A stretch of 64,000 nucleotides of DNA, from positions 1-64,000 of the forward strand of contig CADAND010000007.1 in the NCBI GenBank assembly GCA_902789245.1, given 5' to 3'. Under the pieces are notes generated by a model, which was not told the origin of the DNA, ran no database searches, and saw only the letters and a list, made by a program, of their open reading frames with translations. Source of the stretch: an uncultured Bacteroidia bacterium (GTDB lineage Bacteria; Bacteroidota; Bacteroidia; Bacteroidales; UBA932). The position numbers and the translations under genes were made by a program. Positions within the stretch are counted from its first letter, which is position 1, and the number at the start of each line of letters is the position of its first letter. Positions 1 to 9,070 of this stretch are shown in pieces.

Positions 1-82
1 AATAATATGGTTATTAATAAGAATGTTTTGGAATAATCTTGAAAAGATGCTCATCTCTTTTAAAAATCGTGCAAAAACATAA

Positions 83-117
83 AAAACGGGGCCATGACTG
101 AATCGTGGCCCCGTTTT
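83..117 (-). terminator. Intrinsic terminator of the susC-susD operon
   Basis: A 12-bp perfect inverted repeat (AAAACGGGGCCA and its complement) with an 11-base loop lies just past the susD stop. On the minus strand it is followed by a run of T, as expected for a factor-independent terminator. Bases 1-82 beyond it are AT-rich and show no gene. Confidence 0.85.
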
Positions 118-136
118 GAAGAGAATGGTCGAAAGA

Positions 137-1894
137 CTATTTGAACTTGTAAGGGAGGTCGCCCTTCTTCCAGTTGGTGCCATCGCCCCAGCCGGGGTTC
201 TGCTCCAGGACTCCCTCGGCGAGCGTGACCTGGGACTCAGGAATCTTGAAGAAGCCACCCTGGGTGTCGTTGTAGCGCGTCATGAAGTCCACCGTGAAGG
301 CGTACTCGCCCGTGGCCTGCTCGTTGAGGATCTTGTTGCCTACCTGGTTCTTGACGATCTCCGCGACATCACCCCAGCGGCGAAGGTCGTTCCAGCGGAT
401 GGCCTCGAAGCAGAGCTCGTAGCGGCGCTCCTTCTTCAGGGCGGGGAGGCTGTAGGCCACATCGCCCAGACCGGCGCGGGCGCGGACGGCGTTCAGGCCG
501 CTCTTGCCGTTGTAGATGACGGCGCCGTCGGTGAGCTCGGAGTGCATCAGGAGCACGTCGGCGAAGCGCAGCCATACCAGGGACTGGGTCAGACCCTTCT
601 GGCGGTTGTTCTCGCTGCCGTAGTAAACTCCATAGCTGAGGTAGCGGGAGCTGTGGTCCTCGTTCCAGGCTTCGGCTCCGGCGTACTTCTTGGCGAAGAG
701 GTTGGTATTCTCTACTTCCTTGGCCTTGTCGCCCTTGTAGTTGGGGAGCTCGACGAGGCGGTCGCAGATGGAACCGACGCGGCGGTAGTCACCCTGGTAG
801 TCGGAATCCGCAGCCCAGTCGGTCCATAGCTTCTCGCAGACGGGGCCGTTGGAGTAACCCTGCACGGAGAACGGGAAAGCGTCGGCCGTGGTCTTGCGGA
901 GGTTGTAGTACTCGATGATGCGGTTGTGGTGGATCTGTCCGCCGTAACCGCCGTCGTAGTTACCCTTGTTGCCCATCTTGACGGCGAACATGTTCTCGAT
1001 GTTCTCGTCGCTGGCCCACACCAGGCCGTTCTCCTTGGCGTAAGGATAGTCCGGAGCGGTGTAAGGGTTGGTGTACGGCCAGAGCTCACGCTGGTCTTCG
1101 ACCAGGCCGAAACCGCTGTTCTTGATGCAGTCTGCCAGCCATTCGGCCACCTGGGCCTTCGTGATGGAGCCGCCCTCGGCGAGCGGAAGCTCGGACTTGC
1201 TGTAGAAACCGGTGTAGAACAGCCACACGCGGGCCATCATGCCCTCGGCGGCCCACTTGGAGGCGCGGCCCTCGCCGAATTCGGGATACTTCGTGCCGGG
1301 ACCGACTTCGATAGCCTTTTTGAGGTCGGAAGCGATCTGGGCGTAGACCTCTTCAGGGGTGTTGCGCGGCAGGTTCTCCGGCTTGGTGGAGAGCACGAGG
1401 GGGACGCCGTTGAACACCTGGGCGAGGTTGAAATAATAGAACGCGCGCAGGAAGTAGATCTCGCAGAGAAGCTGGTTCTTCTTGGCCGGGGAGCTCCAGA
1501 CCGTCACGTTGTCGATGGTCTCGAGCGCGTTGTTGGCGCGGTTGATGCCGGCATAGCGGTGGAGCCACAGCGGCTCCATCCAGCTGAGCTTTTCATTCAG
1601 CAGCCGGTCGACGCCCTGGGCGCCGGTGTTGCTCTGGCTGCCGCCGCCGAGGCGGTCGTCGGAAGCGATGTCGAAGATGAAGAACGGATCCTGTTCAGGG
1701 GATGCGAGGTTGTTGTTCATCATGACATAGATGCCGTTCACCATCTGGGTGGCATCCGTCTCGTTGAGCGGAAAGTTGGACGTGTCCTTCTTGGTAAGGC
1801 TCTGCGTATCCAGGAAGTCGTCGCAAGCTCCGAGCGTGAGCAGGCACGCTGCCGTTGCAATGAGATACAGTATATTCTTTTTCATGATCTTCAA
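137..1894 (-). CDS. SusD/RagB-family outer-membrane nutrient-binding lipoprotein
   Basis: Surface lipoprotein that caps a SusC-type channel and captures the substrate, usually a glycan. The first 24 residues are a type II signal peptide ending LGAC, followed by two Asp as is common for surface-exported lipoproteins. Met4 is an equally good start. The C-terminal part has the SusD-family aromatic and charged segment RYELCFEAIRWNDLRRWG. At 585 aa it has the usual family length. It lies 3 bases downstream of susC and ends at a strong terminator, so the two form one operon. No glycoside hydrolase, sigma/anti-sigma pair or hybrid sensor is in view to name the substrate; any enzymes would lie left of the window. 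Confidence 0.92.
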   Translation of the reverse strand: MKIMKKNILYLIATAACLLTLGACDDFLDTQSLTKKDTSNFPLNETDATQMVNGIYVMMNNNLASPEQDPFFIFDIASDDRLGGGSQSNTGAQGVDRLLNEKLSWMEPLWLHRYAGINRANNALETIDNVTVWSSPAKKNQLLCEIYFLRAFYYFNLAQVFNGVPLVLSTKPENLPRNTPEEVYAQIASDLKKAIEVGPGTKYPEFGEGRASKWAAEGMMARVWLFYTGFYSKSELPLAEGGSITKAQVAEWLADCIKNSGFGLVEDQRELWPYTNPYTAPDYPYAKENGLVWASDENIENMFAVKMGNKGNYDGGYGGQIHHNRIIEYYNLRKTTADAFPFSVQGYSNGPVCEKLWTDWAADSDYQGDYRRVGSICDRLVELPNYKGDKAKEVENTNLFAKKYAGAEAWNEDHSSRYLSYGVYYGSENNRQKGLTQSLVWLRFADVLLMHSELTDGAVIYNGKSGLNAVRARAGLGDVAYSLPALKKERRYELCFEAIRWNDLRRWGDVAEIVKNQVGNKILNEQATGEYAFTVDFMTRYNDTQGGFFKIPESQVTLAEGVLEQNPGWGDGTNWKKGDLPYKFK

Positions 1895-1897
1895 GGA

Positions 1898-4800
1898 TTA
1901 AAAGATGACATTCAGACCAATCTGCCAGGAGCGGGAGGACGGGTAGTAACCGTTGTCGATGCCGGAAGCCCAGCTGGCGCCGTTGCCGAAGCCCACCTCA
2001 GGATCCATACCGGAGTAGCCGGTGAAGGTGAACATGTTGGTGGCGGTCACGTACACACGGAATTTCTGCACGGGGAGGAACTTCGCCACGCGCTTGAGGT
2101 CGTAGCCGAGGGAGATGGTGGAAATCTTGAAGTAATCCGCATCCTCGAGCCATACGCGGGAAAGCTCGGACATGTTGACGTGCTTGCCGTGCGTGAAGCG
2201 CGGGTAGTGGTTGGTGCTGCCCTCGCCTTTCCAGTACTTGGTGTACACGTCGGTGGTGTAGTTGTCGTCCGGGTGATCGGAGAACTGGCGGTAGCTCTTC
2301 GCCACCTGCTGGCCGAAGGCGCCGTAGCCGTTGAGGCTGAAGTCGAGGCCCTTCCACTGCAGGTTGATGCTCAGACCCACGTTGTAGTCCGGATTCGGGT
2401 CGCCGATCATGGTCTTGTCGTTGACGTCGATCGTGCCGTCGCCGTTGAGGTCCACGAACATGACGTCACCGGGCTGGATGGCGTCCTTCTGGAGGGACTT
2501 GCCGGCGTCGCCGCCGAAGTACTTGTTCAGGTAGTCCTGCTTTTGCTGCTCGTTCTGGATGATACCGTCCATCTGGTAGCCCCAGAAGTAGCCGATCGGA
2601 TAACCGACCTGCACGCGGTAGAGCTCGGCGGTGTTCTGCGCGATGGCGTTCTCCGGACCATGGAGGATGCCCTCGGAGTTGGCCAGACGGGTGACCATGT
2701 TGCTGTTGTGCGAGAAGGTGGCGGAGACGCCGTAGGAGAAGTCGCTGTTCACGGAATCGTTCCAGGAGAGGAGGATTTCGTAACCGCGGTTACGGATATC
2801 GCCGCCGTTCACGTACGGAGCGTTGGTGCCGTAGGAGAGGAGCACCGGGGCCTGGACGAGCCAGTCCTTGGTCATCTTGTTGTACCAGTCGAAGGAAATG
2901 CCGAGGCGGCTGCGGAAGAAGCGGGCGTCAAAGCCGAAGTCGAGCTGCTCGGAGGTTTCCCATTTCACGTCCGGGTTCGGCAGGATGTCAGGGTAGGCGC
3001 CGATGGCCGGGGCGGACTTGTCGTTGAAATAGTAGTTGCCGCCGAGGGAGATGGTCGCCAGGTACTGGAACGCGGAGATGTTGCAGTTACCGTTCTGGCC
3101 CCAGCTGGCGCGGAGCTTGAAGAAGCTCAGCCAATCCTTGCTGAAGTCCATGAAAGGCTCGTTGGAAACCACCCAGCCGGCGGAGACGGAGGGGAAGATA
3201 CCCCAGCGGTGACCGCGGGCGAAGTTGGAGGAACCGTCGGCGCGGAGCACCGCGGAGAGCAGGTAGGTTTCCTTGTAGTTGTAGTTGATACGGCCGAAGA
3301 AGGAGGACAGGGCGCCCTGGCTGTTCGGGCTGCCGCTGATGCTCGTGAAGGCGGGATCGACCACGTTCGCATTGCTGATGTAGGCATGCTCGAAGGAGCC
3401 CGGGAACACGGAGTTGGAGTTGGTGGCGCTCACGCTGTTGCCGTAGCCCCATTTCTCGATGGACTGTCCGAGCAGGACATCGAGGTTGTGGTCGCCGAAG
3501 GACTTCACCCAGTTGGCGGTGTTCTCCCAGGACCAGCGGATGCTGTAGGACTGGCTCTGGCTGACGTCGTCGTTCGGGTTGGAGGTCTTGGTGCTCAGCT
3601 GATAGACGGGCACGTAGCTGCGGCTCTCGCTGTGGCTGTACTGCCAGCCGAAGCTGGAGCGGAAGGTCAGGCCCTTGATCGGGACAAACTCCAGGAAGAA
3701 GTTGGTCTGCAGGCGGTAACCCTTGTTGTAGCGGTTGTTGCGGGCATAATCCAGCTGGGCGAGCGGGTTGGCCAGCTCGGCGCTGAAGTCCCACTGGTCG
3801 GCCACGATGTCCTTGTATTCGTACCAGCCGCCTTCTTCGTTGCGGACGGGGAGGAGCGGGGACATGGCCATGAGCGTACGGATGCTGTTGTCGTAGATGC
3901 CGCCGATCTGGACGCCCTTCTTGAAGGTGTTGGTGAAGGTGATGTTCTCACCGAACTTCAGCACGTCGCGGTTGTTCTTGCGGATCAGGGAGTAATCGGA
4001 GTTCAGGCGGAGCGTGAAGCGGTTATACTTCGGCGTGGCGGGATATCCGATGGTACCGGTCTGGGAGAAATTGCTGACACCGATGGCGAAGCGGGAGATG
4101 TCGCTGCCGCCCATGATGTTGATGGAGGCGTTGCTGACCGGAGCGTTGTGGACCGTGGTCTCTTCCAGCCAGTTGGTGCCGTTCCAGGTGCCGTTCATAA
4201 TCTGGGCATACTGCTTCGGGATGAGGGCGGCCCAGTCATAGGTCGAAGCGCCCTGGATGGTGTAGGCCAGGTCGTTGATCTCCATGTACTGCTTGGCGTT
4301 CAGCGGGGTGACCCCGTTGGTGTTCGGGTTCTGCCAGCCGTAGTAGCCGTCGAAGCTCACCTGGATCTTGCCGGACTTGCTGCCCTTCTTGGTGGTCACG
4401 AGGATGACGCCGTTGGAGGCGCGGGCGCCGTAGATGGCGCTGGAAGCCGCGTCCTTCAGCACGTCGATGGACTCGATGTCGTTCGGGGACAGGGCGGCGA
4501 TGTTGCCGTCAGGCACACCGTCGATGACGTAGAGCGGGGTGTTGGAGCCGGCGGTACCCATACCGCGGATCGTCACCTTGTAGCTCTCGCCCGGCTGACC
4601 GGAGTTCTGGACGATGTTCACGCCGGCGGCCTGGCTCTGCAGGGCGCCGAAGGCATCGACGGCGTGCGTGGAGGCGAGCTTGTCGCCGCTCACGCTGACC
4701 GTGGAGCCGGTCACGAGTTTCTTGCGTTGCACACCGTAACCGACCACGACGGTCTCTTCCAGCATTTCGGAATCGTCCTGGAGGATGACGGTCATGTTGT

Positions 4801-5071
4801 CGGCGGCGGCGACCCGGCGGGTCACGTAGCCGATGCAGGAGATTTCCAGCGTGGTCCCGGGGGCGACACGCAGGGAGAAGTTGCCGTCAAGGTCCGTGGT
4901 GGCTCCGTTCGTGGTACCGGAGACAACCACACCGGCGCCGATGACCGGCTGTCCGTCGGCGTCAACGACCTTGCCAAAAATGGCCTGGGTCTGGGCAAAA
5001 GCCGCGAGACCCCCCCATAAAGTGCTAAGCATCATAAGAATGCTTGTCACTCTCAGCAGTTTTTTAAACAT
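1898..5071 (-). CDS. SusC/RagA-family TonB-linked outer-membrane transporter
   Basis: Large TonB-dependent barrel that imports the ligand held by SusD. In order: a signal peptide cut after AAFAQ, a carboxypeptidase-regulatory-like beta-sandwich (about residues 30-105, with the family phrase ISCIGYVT), a TonB-box-like EETVVVGYG, a plug domain with VIDGVP and SAIYGARASNGVILVTTKKG, and a 22-strand-type barrel ending in IGLNVIF. At 1057 aa it is full length and intact. The start at MFKKLL gives a complete signal peptide. A near-consensus -7 box lies about 80 bases upstream. The beta-sandwich without an N-terminal secretin/FecR-interacting domain argues against anti-sigma signalling through this protein. 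Confidence 0.95.
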   Translation of the reverse strand: MFKKLLRVTSILMMLSTLWGGLAAFAQTQAIFGKVVDADGQPVIGAGVVVSGTTNGATTDLDGNFSLRVAPGTTLEISCIGYVTRRVAAADNMTVILQDDSEMLEETVVVGYGVQRKKLVTGSTVSVSGDKLASTHAVDAFGALQSQAAGVNIVQNSGQPGESYKVTIRGMGTAGSNTPLYVIDGVPDGNIAALSPNDIESIDVLKDAASSAIYGARASNGVILVTTKKGSKSGKIQVSFDGYYGWQNPNTNGVTPLNAKQYMEINDLAYTIQGASTYDWAALIPKQYAQIMNGTWNGTNWLEETTVHNAPVSNASINIMGGSDISRFAIGVSNFSQTGTIGYPATPKYNRFTLRLNSDYSLIRKNNRDVLKFGENITFTNTFKKGVQIGGIYDNSIRTLMAMSPLLPVRNEEGGWYEYKDIVADQWDFSAELANPLAQLDYARNNRYNKGYRLQTNFFLEFVPIKGLTFRSSFGWQYSHSESRSYVPVYQLSTKTSNPNDDVSQSQSYSIRWSWENTANWVKSFGDHNLDVLLGQSIEKWGYGNSVSATNSNSVFPGSFEHAYISNANVVDPAFTSISGSPNSQGALSSFFGRINYNYKETYLLSAVLRADGSSNFARGHRWGIFPSVSAGWVVSNEPFMDFSKDWLSFFKLRASWGQNGNCNISAFQYLATISLGGNYYFNDKSAPAIGAYPDILPNPDVKWETSEQLDFGFDARFFRSRLGISFDWYNKMTKDWLVQAPVLLSYGTNAPYVNGGDIRNRGYEILLSWNDSVNSDFSYGVSATFSHNSNMVTRLANSEGILHGPENAIAQNTAELYRVQVGYPIGYFWGYQMDGIIQNEQQKQDYLNKYFGGDAGKSLQKDAIQPGDVMFVDLNGDGTIDVNDKTMIGDPNPDYNVGLSINLQWKGLDFSLNGYGAFGQQVAKSYRQFSDHPDDNYTTDVYTKYWKGEGSTNHYPRFTHGKHVNMSELSRVWLEDADYFKISTISLGYDLKRVAKFLPVQKFRVYVTATNMFTFTGYSGMDPEVGFGNGASWASGIDNGYYPSSRSWQIGLNVIF

Positions 5072-5148
5072 TTGTGGAGTAATTTGGTTAATAAAAAAAG
5101 TGAATAATGGTGATTGGTTATAACAAGTTTAGTAATACACAAACGTTC

Positions 5149-5156
5149 CAAATATA
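5149..5156 (-). promoter_or_regulatory. Probable -7 box for susC-susD
   Basis: On the minus strand this reads TATATTTG, a perfect match to the Bacteroidota -7 consensus TAnnTTTG. No clear -33 TTTG is found 19-20 bases upstream, so an activator may be needed. The leader to the susC start would be about 70 bases. Confidence 0.4.
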
Positions 5157-5232
5157 GTTAAATCTATATATGGTTGTCCGCCCGTGCGCAAATTGTGACT
5201 AAAAATGCTCAAATAGTGGTGTTTCTTTAAAA

Positions 5233-5264
5233 TTTGAAACTCTCCGAAAAAAGTTTCATCTTTG
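5233..5264 (+). promoter_or_regulatory. polA promoter
   Basis: TTTG at 5233-5236, a 20-base spacer, then CATCTTTG at 5257-5264 (one mismatch to TAnnTTTG). The polA ATG follows only 4 bases later, so the transcript should be leaderless or nearly so. This supports the start at 5269. Confidence 0.65.
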
Positions 5265-5268
5265 CCTT

Positions 5269-8058
5269 ATGAAACTTTTTCTCATCGACGGCCACGCGCT
5301 CGTCTTCAAGATGTATTATGCCTTCCTGGGCCGTCCCATGGTCAATTCCAAGGGGGTGGATACTTCCATCCTGTTCGGCTTCACGAAGTACCTGCTCGAG
5401 CTGATCGACCGCGAGCGGCCGACGCACATCGCTGTCAGTTTTGATCCGCCGGGGGGTACTTTCAGGAACGAACTCTATCCGGAGTACAAGGCCAACCGCG
5501 GGGAGACGCCCGCGCTGGTGGTGGAGGCGCTGGAGCCGCTGACGCGCATCGTCGGGGCGCTGGACATCCCGGTGCTGATGCTGCCCGGTTATGAGGCGGA
5601 CGACGTGATCGGCTCCGCCGCGAAGCGTTTCGAGGCCGAGGGCTTCGAGGTCTTCATGGTCACGCCGGACAAGGACTACGGCCAACTCGTCTCCCCGCAC
5701 ATCCTGCAGGTGAAGCCGGGCAAGGCCGGGGGAGAGAGCGAGATCCTGGGGGTGGCGGAAGTCTGCGACAAATGGAAAATCGCTTCGCCCGCGCAGGTCA
5801 TCGACATCCTCGCCATCTGCGGGGACGCGTCGGACAATGTCCCCGGCGTGCAGGGCGTGGGCCCCGTCGGCGCGGCCAAGCTGCTGGGCAAGTACGGCTC
5901 CGTCGAGGAGATCTATGCGCATCTGGACGAGCTGACCGCCCGCCAGCAGGAGCAGTTCCGCGCGGCGGAAGGCCATATCGCGCTGTCCAAGCGCCTGGTC
6001 ACGATCAAGACGGACATTCCGCTCGACGTGACGGCGGAGCAGCTGGTCTTCGACACCGCCGAGACCCCCGAGCTGAACGCCCTGCTCGACCTCTACGAAA
6101 TGCCTTCCCTGAAACGCTTGATCAAGAAAGTTGCTGTCAATTCCGGCGTCAGCGGCGGCAGCGGCCAACTGCTCCCTGAAACGTCCGGCTATGCCGGACC
6201 CCTCCCATCTGACGATGGGCCCCTCCCTCTTACGAAGCCGAGGGTGGCACGGTTTCCGGGAGCAGTTACCGCTGCCGACAACGCTTCCGCCGCCGAGAAC
6301 GGTGCGTGGGCGCACGCGAGCGATAGCGATCTGCGTGCCATCCCCCTTGAGGGGGCGCAGGGGGTGAGAAAAGCCTTGGCGGCGGAGCCGGTGGCTGGCT
6401 GCCTGTCTGCAAAGAAGGTGGCGATTAATTTGGTGGGGGAGAAGATGTATGTGGGGTGCGAGGCGGGGGTGGCAGCGGGGAAGCCGGAGGAGTTTCGGAA
6501 GATCTTGGAAGACGCATCCGTCGTCAAGGCCGGCATCGACCTCAAGGCGCAGATGAAGGCGCTCGCGGACCGCGGCATCGTCCTGGCGGGCCGCCTCGAG
6601 GACATCGAGCTCATGCACTACCTGCTCGGCCCCGAGCGGAGCCACAAACTGGATGTCCTCTCGCGCACCTACCTCGGCGTCGAACTGGACGCCGCCGCGC
6701 CGCAGCAGACCGGTTCGCTCTTCGACGAAGTCCCGGAAGAGACCGGCCCGGACCGTCTCCTCGAGACGGCCGCCATCCTGCGCCTGTCGGACTGCCTGCT
6801 GCACGAGATGGCCGCCACCGAAGGCATGACGCGCCTCTACGACGAGATCGAAGAGCCGCTCATCGGCGTGCTCGCGCGGATGGAGCGGACCGGCGTCAAA
6901 GTGGACCTGGGGTCGCTGCGCGACTTCGCCGACGGCCTGCGCCGCAAGATGGCCGAGCGCGAAGCGGAAGTCCGTGAGCTGGCGGGGGAGCCGACGCTCA
7001 ACGTCCTGTCTCCCAAGCAGATCGGCGTGGTGCTCTTCGAGAAGCTCCAGCTCGATCCGAAGGCCAAAAAGCCCAAATCCGGCAGCTGGCCCACGGACGA
7101 GCAGACCCTCTCGCACCTGGCGGACCGCAGCCCCATCATCGACGCCATCCTGGACTACCGCGGCCTGCGCAAACTCCTGTCGACCTACATCGAGCCCTTC
7201 GGAAACTATATTTCCCCCTCTGACGGCCGGGTGCATACGACCTTCAACCAGGCCCTGACCGCCACCGGGCGCCTGTCCTCCTCCAATCCGAACCTCCAGA
7301 ACATCCCCATCCGCACCGAAGAGGGCCGCGAAATCCGCAAGGCCTTCGTGCCGGGTGAGCCGGGCTGGGTCATGATGTCGGCGGACTACTCGCAGATCGA
7401 GTTGCGCCTGATGGCGCACCTGTGCGGTGACGCCCACCTCGTGGAGGCCTTCCGGCAGGGGCAGGACGTGCACGCGGCCACGGCCGCGAAAATCTTCCAC
7501 ATCCCCATCGGGGAGGTGAGCGCCGACCAGCGCCGCATCGCCAAGACGGCGAACTTCGGCATCATGTACGGCATCTCCTCCTTCGGCCTTGCCGAGCGGC
7601 TGCGCTGCTCCCGGAGCGAGGCGAAGCAGATCATCGACGACTACTTCGCGTCCTTCCCGTCCATCCGCGGCTTCATCGACGAGACCGTCGCGCAGGCGCG
7701 GGAACGCGGGTACGTGGAGACGCTTTTCGGACGCCGCCGCTACATCGCGGACATCGCCGCCGGCAACGCTGCGGTCCGCGCCCTGGCGGAGCGCAACGCC
7801 GTCAACGCCCCCATCCAGGGCACGGCGGCCGATATCATCAAGCTGGCGATGACCGCCGTGGACCGGTGCCTGCGCGAAGGCGGCTACCGCGCCCGGATGG
7901 TCCTCCAGATCCACGACGAACTGCTGCTCGAGGTCCCGCAGGAAGAAATCGCGCCCGTGCGCGAAATGCTGGTCCGCGAGATGGAAGGCGTCATGTCCCT
8001 GTCTGTTCCCCTGACTGTAGAATGCAATGATGGAAAAACCTGGCTTGAAGCCCACTGA
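5269..8058 (+). CDS. polA: DNA polymerase I
   Basis: Replication and repair polymerase that removes RNA primers and fills gaps. Residues 1-290 are the 5'-3' exonuclease (LFLIDGHALVFKMYYAF, YEADDVIGS, VTPDKDY, GDASDNVPGV, GVGPVGA). Residues about 560-929 are the family A polymerase with MMSADYSQIELRLMAHL, RRIAKTANFGIMYG and QIHDELLLEVP. The middle domain, in the 3'-5' exonuclease position, has VAINLVGEK where the DxE metal motif should be and LKAQ where a KYD is usual, so proofreading is probably absent. Between the two N-terminal domains sits an unusual Pro/Ala/Gly-rich linker (about residues 290-375) encoded by palindrome-rich DNA. The last 32 bases overlap the next gene. Confidence 0.97.
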   Translation: MKLFLIDGHALVFKMYYAFLGRPMVNSKGVDTSILFGFTKYLLELIDRERPTHIAVSFDPPGGTFRNELYPEYKANRGETPALVVEALEPLTRIVGALDIPVLMLPGYEADDVIGSAAKRFEAEGFEVFMVTPDKDYGQLVSPHILQVKPGKAGGESEILGVAEVCDKWKIASPAQVIDILAICGDASDNVPGVQGVGPVGAAKLLGKYGSVEEIYAHLDELTARQQEQFRAAEGHIALSKRLVTIKTDIPLDVTAEQLVFDTAETPELNALLDLYEMPSLKRLIKKVAVNSGVSGGSGQLLPETSGYAGPLPSDDGPLPLTKPRVARFPGAVTAADNASAAENGAWAHASDSDLRAIPLEGAQGVRKALAAEPVAGCLSAKKVAINLVGEKMYVGCEAGVAAGKPEEFRKILEDASVVKAGIDLKAQMKALADRGIVLAGRLEDIELMHYLLGPERSHKLDVLSRTYLGVELDAAAPQQTGSLFDEVPEETGPDRLLETAAILRLSDCLLHEMAATEGMTRLYDEIEEPLIGVLARMERTGVKVDLGSLRDFADGLRRKMAEREAEVRELAGEPTLNVLSPKQIGVVLFEKLQLDPKAKKPKSGSWPTDEQTLSHLADRSPIIDAILDYRGLRKLLSTYIEPFGNYISPSDGRVHTTFNQALTATGRLSSSNPNLQNIPIRTEEGREIRKAFVPGEPGWVMMSADYSQIELRLMAHLCGDAHLVEAFRQGQDVHAATAAKIFHIPIGEVSADQRRIAKTANFGIMYGISSFGLAERLRCSRSEAKQIIDDYFASFPSIRGFIDETVAQARERGYVETLFGRRRYIADIAAGNAAVRALAERNAVNAPIQGTAADIIKLAMTAVDRCLREGGYRARMVLQIHDELLLEVPQEEIAPVREMLVREMEGVMSLSVPLTVECNDGKTWLEAH
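6183..6360. repeat. Palindrome-rich, intergenic-like insertion within polA
   Basis: Within the polA linker the DNA holds a chain of small hairpins: GTCCGGC-tat-GCCGGAC (6183-6199), CCCATC-tgac-GATGGG (6204-6219), GTGCG-tggg-CGCAC (6302-6315) and CCCCC-ttga-GGGGG (6342-6355). The frame stays open. The composition resembles intergenic palindromic elements rather than coding sequence, suggesting in-frame insertion of such elements. Confidence 0.55.
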
Positions 8059-8623
8059 CGAACTCGTCCGCCGGGCGATCATCGGCGACGGCACCGCTTT
8101 CACCGAGCTGTGGGACACCCACATCGGCGGCCTCCGCGCCTACCTGAAGGGGGCGATGAAGTACCTGGATGACTTCTACATCGACGACATCTGCTCCCGC
8201 AGCTTCGAGAAAGCGTTCCGGCAGATCTCGTCCTTTGACCCGAGCCGCAGCCAGTTCTCGACCTGGCTCCGCACGATCGCGCACAACACCGCGCTCGACA
8301 CCATCGACGCCGAGACGCGCGCCCGCAGCCGCCTGGTCTCGCTGGACAAGGAGAACGACCACAGCGGCGCCATCATCGACGTGTTGGGCGACGAGACCGC
8401 CACGCCGCTGGAGCAGATCGTCGAGGAAGAGGATGCCGAGAAGCTCGAAGCCTACATCGAGGGCCTGCCCGACCTGTACCGCGCCATCGCGCGGATGCGC
8501 CTGCTGGACGGCCTGCAGTACAAGGAAATCGCCGAGGAACTCGGCATGGAACTCAACACGGTACGCACCCGCATCCGCCGTGCCAAGGCGATGATCGAGG
8601 ACTTGAAGGCAGGGGAGGACTAG
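8027..8623 (+). CDS. RNA polymerase sigma factor, ECF type (sigma-70 regions 2 and 4)
   Basis: Small sigma factor of 198 aa. Region 2 lies at about residues 25-95 (DICSRSFEKAFRQISSFD, then FSTWLRTIAHNTALDTI). Region 4 is a helix-turn-helix at about 145-190 (YRAIARMRLLDGLQYKEIAEELGM, quoted here in two parts: YRAIARMRLLDGL and QYKEIAEELGM, followed by NTVRTRIRRAK). It starts inside polA (ATGATG at 8027) and overlaps it by 32 bases, so the two are probably co-transcribed and translationally coupled. No anti-sigma gene is adjacent, so control may be through expression level. Its stop codon overlaps the stop of the convergent fur gene by 3 bases. Confidence 0.9.
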   Translation: MMEKPGLKPTDELVRRAIIGDGTAFTELWDTHIGGLRAYLKGAMKYLDDFYIDDICSRSFEKAFRQISSFDPSRSQFSTWLRTIAHNTALDTIDAETRARSRLVSLDKENDHSGAIIDVLGDETATPLEQIVEEEDAEKLEAYIEGLPDLYRAIARMRLLDGLQYKEIAEELGMELNTVRTRIRRAKAMIEDLKAGED

Positions 8624-9045
8624 CGCTTCCCCGCGCAGGCGGGACACACGCCGTGGGCCAGATATTCGACGTTCTCGACGGAGAAGCCGTCGGGCAGCTG
8701 CACGGCCGGGACCGGCAGCTCCTCCAGGCAGAAGGTCTGGCCGCAGACCTCGCAGTGGAAGTGCACGTGGCGGTCGTCGTCCTGCCCCTCTTCTACGCAG
8801 TGGCAGACCTCATAGCGGACAAAATCTTCGCCGGAGAGCGTATGCAGCAGATGATGCTCCCGGAAAGTCCCCAGGGTCCTGGAAATGATAGACTTGTCCA
8901 CCGACTCCAGTGCCGTCTCGATCTCCGTCTGGGAGAGCGGGCGGCCCGCCTGGAGCAGGGCCTTCAGGATGAGGATGCGGTTGGCGGTCGGCCTGATGCC
9001 GTGCTCCTGCATCAGCGAAAGGGGCGTTTCTTGGTGTTTGTGCAT
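8620..9045 (-). CDS. Fur-family metal-responsive repressor
   Basis: DNA-binding regulator of the Fur/Zur/PerR family, 141 aa. An N-terminal winged helix (GIRPTANRILILKALLQAGR, then SKSIISRTL-like DKSIISRTLGTF) is followed by the dimer domain with HVHFHCEVCGQTFC and a final CPAC. The two CxxC pairs form the structural zinc site, and HVHFHC supplies regulatory ligands. The upstream in-frame TTG at 9054 lies inside a perfect -7 box, so the ATG at 9045 is chosen. Which metal it senses cannot be told from sequence; the GFSVENVEYLAHGVCPAC tail resembles Zur-like proteins. It is convergent with the sigma-factor gene. Confidence 0.9.
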   Translation of the reverse strand: MHKHQETPLSLMQEHGIRPTANRILILKALLQAGRPLSQTEIETALESVDKSIISRTLGTFREHHLLHTLSGEDFVRYEVCHCVEEGQDDDRHVHFHCEVCGQTFCLEELPVPAVQLPDGFSVENVEYLAHGVCPACAGKR

Positions 9046-9051
9046 ACTCCG

Positions 9052-9059
9052 CAAAATTA
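9052..9059 (-). promoter_or_regulatory. -7 box of the fur gene
   Basis: On the minus strand it reads TAATTTTG, a perfect TAnnTTTG match 6 bases before the ATG at 9045. It excludes the upstream TTG as a start. Confidence 0.6.
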
Positions 9060-9070
9060 AGAAAAAAACC

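Noticed and set aside
926..5020. A 1364-residue open frame antisense to susC and susD
   Set aside because: The composition is Val/Gly/His/Asp-rich with no domain, and it is a reflection of GC-rich codon use on the opposite strand. SusC and SusD are certain.
5227..8124. A 965-residue open frame antisense to polA
   Set aside because: Same reason; polA motifs are unmistakable on the plus strand.
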